12,564 bases of DNA from Temnopleurus reevesii. Taxonomy: Eukaryota; Echinodermata; Echinoidea; Temnopleuroida; Temnopleuridae. The stretch covers positions 1 through 12,564 of the forward strand of contig BQKZ01004103.1 in assembly GCA_036244855.1 (NCBI GenBank). Direction: 5' to 3'. Positions 7,551 to 12,564 of the stretch are shown in pieces. The notes under the pieces are model-generated. The model worked only from the letters and a program-made list of their open reading frames with translations, was not told the origin of the DNA and ran no database searches. The stretch's first letter is position 1. Each line of letters starts with the position of its first letter. The position numbers and the translations under genes are program-made.

Positions 7551-8744
7551 TAGAGTTTATTACATATTTGCTGCAACCAGTTTAGTGCCATTTATTACAC
7601 AATGTCATGGCTATATGAAATGGGGTGCATGTACATGGGGCAGGTTTTATTTATGAATGTCTTTGTACTGTTGTGATGTGGAGTGTGTAAAATGTTGTAG
7701 ACAATCATAGACTCATGTTTTGCATGCCCCAAAAGATGTGTAAACTAAATTGCAACTCTGAACTAGAAACATACAATCCTAAACACTATGATCATGTGTA
7801 AATTCTAATTGCAGAAATTATACAAACCACTCGCTTATGGTCTAGAGGTTGTAATTCCTATTGTAAAATAAGTGTGGCAGAGACAGAAATGGGAAGTTTT
7901 AATGTTATACTGGAAACTTTGATGTAAAATCATGAATGTATGATTACTTTCTGAAAGAAGAATTGTGTTGACCAAAAAAATAGGGGTAATATTCAGGGCA
8001 CTACCCTCTAGGAGATTGCCACCCTACCTTAATGAAAAAAAATCTTGGGTTATTTTGAATGTATATAATTATTTGAACTAAGAAAAATCGAATTGTAATG
8101 TGAGTTTGCTTTCGCAAATTAAATTTACAATTAGAACTTGACTCTTTTAAAACTGTGTGACTTCCCTTTCTTTAGCCAAAAAGTGTAAAATCCCAAATTT
8201 TTAGTACAAAGTCTTTGGAATCATAAAAAAGGTTTCACTTCCATACAGTATGAAAAGTAATATGGTTTGCAGAGATGCCAACTGTTCTGAAATATACATG
8301 ATGGAAATTAAACAGTTGAGCGAAAAATTTCTTCATGAAATAAAGCATACGGGTATTGTAATCATACTTTCTCTTGATCCAATGTTTCCTCAATGTTTAT
8401 TTCTATTCTCATGCATATTTCGAAGTTGTTGGCATCTCTCCAGTGCTGTGAGTAGAAGGAAAAGATGATTTTGGACAAAATAAACAAATTCAATTCAAGT
8501 AGTAGGCACACATAATTTCTATCCCTCTTATTCTGCAGATATATGTCAATCATGCATCACACAATGAATGGGGAGGGTACTTTCTTTGGTCTGGTGTGTA
8601 TATATTGTTTTGTGAATGCCTGAATGGCAAATCTCGACCTGAAATCCAAAAATGTTCAAAACAAAAATTCGAAATAATAACAAAATAAAATGTAAACAGG
8701 CGTAAATACTCAGAATTGAATGAGAAACGCCTTTAAATCTAAAT

Positions 8745-8759
8745 TCATCATCATCATCA
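8745..8759. repeat. TCA trinucleotide microsatellite
   Basis: About five tandem TCA units (TCATCATCATCATCA). Confidence 0.8.
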
Positions 8760-9059
8760 ATGAAGTTGTCTACTTTGTCCAAAATCCTTTAGTTTAGTTT
8801 GCTCCCAGTGCAGGGAAGTAAATCTGGATACATCAGGACAACATACAGACCTTTGCCGAATCAAATCTAAAAACAAAAACCTGTTCGACTTCCAATAAAT
8901 CTATTCAATTTACATGAAGTTAAATAGATTTTGCATGATTTGCTTAAAAAAAAAAAACTTACTTACACTTTGAAAATTTTGACTTGGGCAGAGTCAACTG
9001 TATATCCGAAGACACAAAGACTTGGATAAACAACATTACAATTAAATAAGGATTCTCAT

Positions 9060-9065
9060 TTTATT
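9060..9065 (-). terminator. Candidate poly(A) signal for NDUFB1
   Basis: AATAAA on the - strand (TTTATT on +), about 320 nt after the NDUFB1 stop. A GT-rich stretch follows within about 50 nt. It is the first canonical hexamer seen after the stop. The intervening 3' UTR carries a 14-nt T run (A14 on +, 9356-9369). Confidence 0.5.
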
Positions 9066-9384
9066 GCAGCTCCTTATAATAATTTTCACCTCTTTCTTGG
9101 TGTATATAAGGCTTGCATGATGCAACACATAATTTCACAGGTTACAAGTAACTTGGTGTACACGTCCAATCAACAACAATTTTGTGGACTTTATCTGGAG
9201 CTCGTAAGGATCATTAAGCCAAAGTTTCACTGCATGTTGACCCTTAAATGAAAAGTTCTGTACACAGAGCATCCAAGAGATTCTCAATATATATCAGGAA
9301 ATCCGCATCCAAAGCCACTCATGTCATCTCAAAAGTCTATCGGATTTGTCACAGTAAAAAAAAAAAAAAGAGCTTGCTTTCTTT

Positions 9385-9567
9385 TCAGGATTTGATGGTT
9401 GATGTCCACGGGTCTTCTCCCTTTTCCAACTCTCTCTTGTAGAGTTCTGTCTTGTTCTTCCAGCCAGAGTAGCGGATAGTCTGCTGCCTGTCGAGGTAGT
9501 ATCCCACGAGACCAAACGCAGGGGTGATAGCCGCCCACCAGTAGTTCCTCAACACCTGCATCATCAT
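9385..9567 (-). CDS. NDUFB1: NADH dehydrogenase (ubiquinone) 1 beta subcomplex subunit 1 (complex I MNLL subunit)
   Basis: A complete 60-codon frame: ATG at 9567-9565, TGA at 9387-9385. The protein starts MMMQVLRNYWWAAITPAFGL, then VGYYLDR, and near the end has WKNKTELYKREL before an acidic, Trp-containing tail. This matches the small single-span NDUFB1 subunit (human 58 residues; shared features are the RxxW start, G.YLDR after the membrane helix, NK...L.KREL). The membrane segment is about residues 10-24. NDUFB1 is an accessory subunit of the membrane arm of mitochondrial complex I, with no catalytic residues. Three ATGs lie in a row, and any could start the protein without changing the family match. 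Upstream in-frame codons (from 9597) cross the predicted splice acceptor, so a start there is unlikely. The whole coding part is in one exon. Confidence 0.88.
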   Translation of the reverse strand: MMMQVLRNYWWAAITPAFGLVGYYLDRQQTIRYSGWKNKTELYKRELEKGEDPWTSTIKS

Positions 9568-9602
9568 CTTGATTCTTGGATATTCTGAAAGACACAAAAA
9601 GA
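9568..9602 (-). other. NDUFB1: NDUFB1 splice acceptor and short 5' leader
   Basis: On the - strand a pyrimidine-rich tract followed by TTTGTGTCTTTCAG ends at 9585, and the exon begins AATATCC at 9584. This leaves 17 nt of leader before the first ATG. It implies at least one non-coding exon to the right. A possible donor, CGAG|GTGAGG, occurs on the - strand with its GT at 11372-11371, but other GT sites exist and it cannot be confirmed. Confidence 0.6.
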
Positions 9603-10763
9603 AATGTATAAACCTTTTATCAAATCAGGACTTAAAGTGAATATCGAGTACTTGCAAAGAACTTCAATTTGGAAAAATGAATGATTAAAATAATCTTATG
9701 TTACAAACAGAGCACAACGTGACTTGTGTAGACAAGGGAAAACTAATATGATAACCTCAAACCGGTTAAAAGCGAAATTATGTCATTCTCCACGTGCTCT
9801 GTCCACTGCAGCAAACACAGGAAGCAGCGCGTGGGACTGGTATAAAATCTGTCGGCCCGACATGGCCCAATTTTGACCCTTTATTTGCACATTTCTCACA
9901 TTTTGTGCGATTCTGTGAACATTCATTTTATTTTTTTAACAAATACCAGAATATATCTTTAAAAAAAAAAAAACCAAAATGCTTCTGGTGTTCTAGAGAA
10001 GAGAATTTCCCCCATGTCACCTGTGTACCGTAAGTTCTCGCTCTATCCATTCCAGTATAGAGTCAATTCTGCCAAACATTTTTTTTTTGTTTCTCGTGTC
10101 TAATTCCACATTGCCTATAAATCCCAGTGTGCAATGAGCCAACAAAATGGTATCAAAACTTTATGGTAGGATGCCCAAACTTTGCATTATTTCAAAATGA
10201 CGAAAAAAGCTCTATAATTTGATATGCGGATGCAGTTCTCTTTTTTTAAAATAATTATAGACAATCACATAATCAAATAAATTTTTATAGAACTATGAAA
10301 TTTTCTCACAGCAATATGACGTTGAATGAAATGGAGAAGTGATCAAACTTTGTACATCCCATGACTTATATACATACAAATGTAGATCATTGGCAATGTG
10401 TCACTGGAATGAACACAAATGTTCAATACATATCCGTTTTTTAAAACTTTTAGATTCTCTTCTCATGTATGTCAAGGACACTTTAAATCACAATAATAAC
10501 CATGAATTGTAGGGTAGTTTCAATTACTGTAAGCTGAACTTTTTTTTTCATGAATGCCTCAGTCGTAGTATTGCGAAGATTTCCACGAAGTATGATGCAC
10601 ATAAAAACACTGTCAAAAATGAAAAAAAAAACATGCTAAAATGGGAAACTGGTCATAAAACGTGAAAATATTGGCTAATGATTTGAAGTGCAATATCACT
10701 CACTTCATTAGCATACCAAAGAATATGGTACAAAGTGAATGAGGAGGATTGAAATTTCTAAAA

Positions 10764-10783
10764 GAATAATAATAATAATAATA
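10764..10783. repeat. AAT trinucleotide microsatellite
   Basis: Six or so tandem AAT units, followed 20 bp later by a small AAAAGGTGAT direct repeat at about 10806-10828. Confidence 0.8.
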
Positions 10784-11416
10784 TTAAGAACAACAATAAA
10801 ATTACATAAAAGGTGATAAAAGGTGATACAATCGTTTATCAGAGAAAATTATTTAAAATACTACAAAAGTGTAAAGGCTCAATCAGAGTTGTGTTTCATA
10901 AGATTGCATGCACGACTCTACAAACTCCCAGGTAGGAAAGCCCAAGTAGCAAAATGTAAAAGATTCCGGATTGAAAATTATAATGTTTATCGAGTTGGGC
11001 TGAAAGTTAGATGGCATTGAATTACATGAATATATCGAAAATCAAATTACAGGACGACATGATAATACCGGACGTGCATTGGTATCACGCACCTCCAGAA
11101 AAATCTGTGCATGTTGAAGCACAGCCATTACGGCAAATATGGAGTGTTTAATTGGAATGAGATCTAACAACATTTTAGTTTATTTTTATGATTGTATGAT
11201 GGAAGTCTATAAAGGCCCGCACCTCATTTCTGAGCGAATGTTAAACAAAAAAAAAACTATTAATTAATCACAAAATCTGGTATCACTCAATGGAGAATAT
11301 TCTGAAGATTTTTTTAGAAATAAAAATTGAGCAAAAAAAGCACCACCAATATCTACATCATGTACGCCTCACCTCGCCTCAACAGAGCTAATCCTGATTG
11401 AAAGAGATTGATTAAT

Positions 11417-11617
11417 GATTTATTGGTCTTGTTGGGATGCAGACTTTTACTTTGAATTGATGCCTTGGGTGCATCAAAGAGATCAATCATCAATATCAAG
11501 ACCAAAATTCTGAAAACTGTGTTATCTTCTAGACTATGTAGTATGTTACTGTAGTGTTAGCAAAAATATGTTAATTGTCAATGACAATGACAATCCCAAC
11601 AAGTCAAAGACTAAATC
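11417..11617. repeat. Degenerate inverted pair, possible old MITE
   Basis: The left end GATTTATTGGTCTTG followed by TTGGGAT (11417-11438) resembles the complement of 11593-11617, which reads GATTTAGTCTTTGACTTG then TTGGGAT. The 11-nt core CTTGTTGGGAT is exact and a small indel separates it from GATTTA. The span is 201 bp. No target-site duplication was identified. Confidence 0.4.
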
Positions 11618-11798
11618 ACGACGCGCCAGGCATTGATCGATTAGTTATATTTTGCGAGTTGTCTGTATTACTCGCGTAAGGTTGAAAGAGACCTCGGAAC
11701 AACTGCAGAATACCCTGCGCAAAAAACGCGATGTCTGAAAATTTGGGCCAACGACCAACGATCTTAGGCGCTAATGCACTTTAGTATCCAGCCAAACT

Positions 11799-12034
11799 TT
11801 AACCCTAATTCTAACCCTAACCCTAATCCTAACCTCAAACGGCTAATCCTAACCCTAAATAAGTACCCTAAACCTAGTCCGAAAGCTTCTGACTCTCCAT
11901 TCGGCTGGTTGTTACACTTCGTTCCTCGTTCCACTGGCCACCCTGAACGAAGTGTAACAACCAGCCGAATGGAGAGTCAGAAGCTTTCGGACTACCCTAA
12001 TAAACCCTAACCCTAAATCCTAACCCTAAACCCT
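11799..12034. repeat. Degenerate interstitial telomeric (CCCTAA) repeats
   Basis: Left block about 11799-11876 and right block about 11995-12034 consist of CCCTAA units and variants (CCCTAAT, CCTAA, CCCTAAA), all in the same orientation. TTAGGG is the metazoan telomere repeat. The degeneracy and unique flanks on both sides show this is interstitial, not a chromosome end. The palindrome 11875-11994 interrupts it. Confidence 0.85.
11875..11994. repeat. Perfect 50-bp-arm palindrome inside the telomeric repeats
   Basis: Arms 11875-11924 and 11945-11994 are exact reverse complements over 50 bp, with a 20-nt spacer (11925-11944). The outermost bases are TA/TA, so the element proper may be 11877-11992 (GTCCGAAAGCTT...AAGCTTTCGGAC) inserted at a TA of the CCCTAA array. 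Perfect arms imply recent formation, gene conversion between arms, or an assembly fold-over. Confidence 0.9.
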
Positions 12035-12454
12035 ATTACATATATCTAAAATATACGGGGTATTCTGCAGTTAAGCCGAGACCTCTACACATCCACCAAT
12101 AAGAAGTGGGCAAACCCAGAGAATAGCGACCAGGTGCGCGCGATATATTCAATTTGTGTACAATCCTATGGAAGCGTGCAGTGCGTTGGCGATGATTTTT
12201 GCACCAGATTCGACCAACAAACATTTGGTAAAGTTGGCTCAAGTTTACACTTTTTAACACCAAAATCGATTAAATTTTCAAACGATTTCTTGAAATATTG
12301 ACGAAGGGGAAAGAAAATAACATTTAAAACCATTATTCTGTTTATAAAATGTAATAAAAGTCGCTTTTGAGTTTTGGACTTGTTTTGTGGATGGTTACCT
12401 GTGTGTATTTTGGACTTCTGCTGCCGATGTTTGCAATTTTTATGGTGGTGTCAC

Positions 12455-12488
12455 ATTAATTCGCGCATCATATTAATTCGTACATCTT
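12455..12488. repeat. 17-bp tandem repeat, two copies
   Basis: ATTAATTCGCGCATCAT (12455-12471) is followed by ATTAATTCGTACATCTT (12472-12488), then a fading third unit. It is short and may be chance. Confidence 0.5.
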
Positions 12489-12564
12489 ATGAATCTCTAC
12501 AAAATCGATGAAATATTGCAAATCTGACATCACCATCGTAAAGAGCGTTGTTTATTTGCCTAAA

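Larger units (their letters stand above)
6805..9059. other. NEK2 3' UTR and convergent intergenic DNA
   Basis: The NEK2 3' UTR begins here and probably ends shortly after 7054. The rest is A/T-rich DNA with the MITE at 7424-7550 and a short TCA microsatellite (8745-8759). Small frames at 8250-8782 on both strands show no similarity to known proteins and are treated as chance. Confidence 0.75.
11687..12086. repeat. Outer inverted repeat enclosing telomere-type repeats
   Basis: 11687-11717 and the complement of 12056-12086 agree at 25 of 31 positions, including the exact 15-mer AACTGCAGAATACCC. Similarity stops abruptly on both sides, so these look like the ends of a 400-bp unit. No target-site duplication was recognised. 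Inside are degenerate CCCTAA repeats and a perfect palindrome. Confidence 0.6.
9585..12564. other. Probable NDUFB1 first intron and upstream region
   Basis: From the coding-exon acceptor rightwards no further protein-coding exon is recognised. The non-coding first exon and promoter should lie here or beyond the window. The contents are A/T-rich DNA, an AAT microsatellite (10764-10783), a degenerate inverted pair (11417-11617), the telomere-repeat block (11687-12086) and a short 17-bp tandem repeat (12455-12488). The G+C-richer patch around 12070-12200 includes CCAAT and GCGCGC, but gives no firm promoter evidence. Confidence 0.55.

Noticed and set aside
7838..7862. tRNA-like B-box around GGTCTAGAGGTTGTAATTCC
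   Set aside because: No matching acceptor stem, A box or cloverleaf is visible nearby.
9356..9369. A14 run as the tail of a processed retrocopy
   Set aside because: It lies in the NDUFB1 3' UTR as T14 on the gene strand. NDUFB1 has a splice acceptor, so the gene is not a retrocopy.
9329..9597. Two other - strand frames overlapping NDUFB1 (9329-9595 and 9324-9515)
   Set aside because: They are out of frame with the NDUFB1 match, run into the T14 tract and have no similarity.
11774..12010. 78-codon + strand frame with an NPNPN-like repeat
   Set aside because: It is the translation of CCCTAA repeats and the palindrome, not a gene.
11799..12034. True chromosome end
   Set aside because: The repeats are degenerate, short, interrupted and have unique sequence on both sides.
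12036..12263. 75-codon - strand frame upstream of NDUFB1
   Set aside because: No recognisable family; it begins beyond and crosses the outer inverted repeat. Possibly chance, so not called.

Overview
The window is animal nuclear DNA: A+T-rich, with coding exons broken by GT-AG introns of about 0.6 to 3 kb and many short inverted-repeat transposon remnants. Protein similarity and repeat style suggest a marine invertebrate, most likely an echinoderm such as a sea urchin or starfish. That assignment is inference from general character, not from a diagnostic marker.

Two genes can be supported. On the + strand, positions 647-6804 hold the last five coding exons of a NEK2-type mitotic kinase. They run from just after the activation loop to the stop codon; the exons for the front of the kinase domain lie left of the window. 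Joined at the predicted splice sites they give an uninterrupted 268-residue C-terminal part. It contains the end of the kinase domain, a charged coiled coil, a PP1-docking motif, a KEN box and a C-terminal Leu-Arg. On the - strand, 9385-9567 is a complete 60-codon reading frame for NDUFB1 (complex I MNLL subunit), entered through a splice acceptor at 9585-9586 that implies an upstream non-coding exon. The genes converge tail to tail, with about 2.6 kb between their stop codons. They have no evident functional link: one acts in centrosome separation, the other in mitochondrial respiration.

The rest is intron and intergenic DNA dominated by small non-autonomous elements. Region by region: a 35-bp-arm hairpin (453-540) and a related element (981-1156); an inverted pair at 1161-1185/1524-1548 enclosing an 84-bp TA-flanked MITE (1378-1461); an A/T hairpin (2003-2064); a TA-flanked pogo-like MITE whose left 82 bp are tandemly duplicated (4669-4925); a 440-bp TTAA-flanked piggyBac-like MITE (5125-5564); a short direct repeat (6106-6247); a 127-bp TA-flanked MITE (7424-7550); a degenerate inverted pair (11417-11617); and a nested block at 11687-12086.

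The most unusual item is that last block. An outer imperfect inverted repeat encloses degenerate CCCTAA telomere-type repeats, which are split by a perfect 50-bp-arm palindrome. The best functional lead is in the last NEK2 intron: read-through from the penultimate coding exon gives a 38-codon tail, a stop, and an AATAAA 84 nt later, the layout expected for a short NEK2B-like isoform lacking PP1 docking and the degrons.
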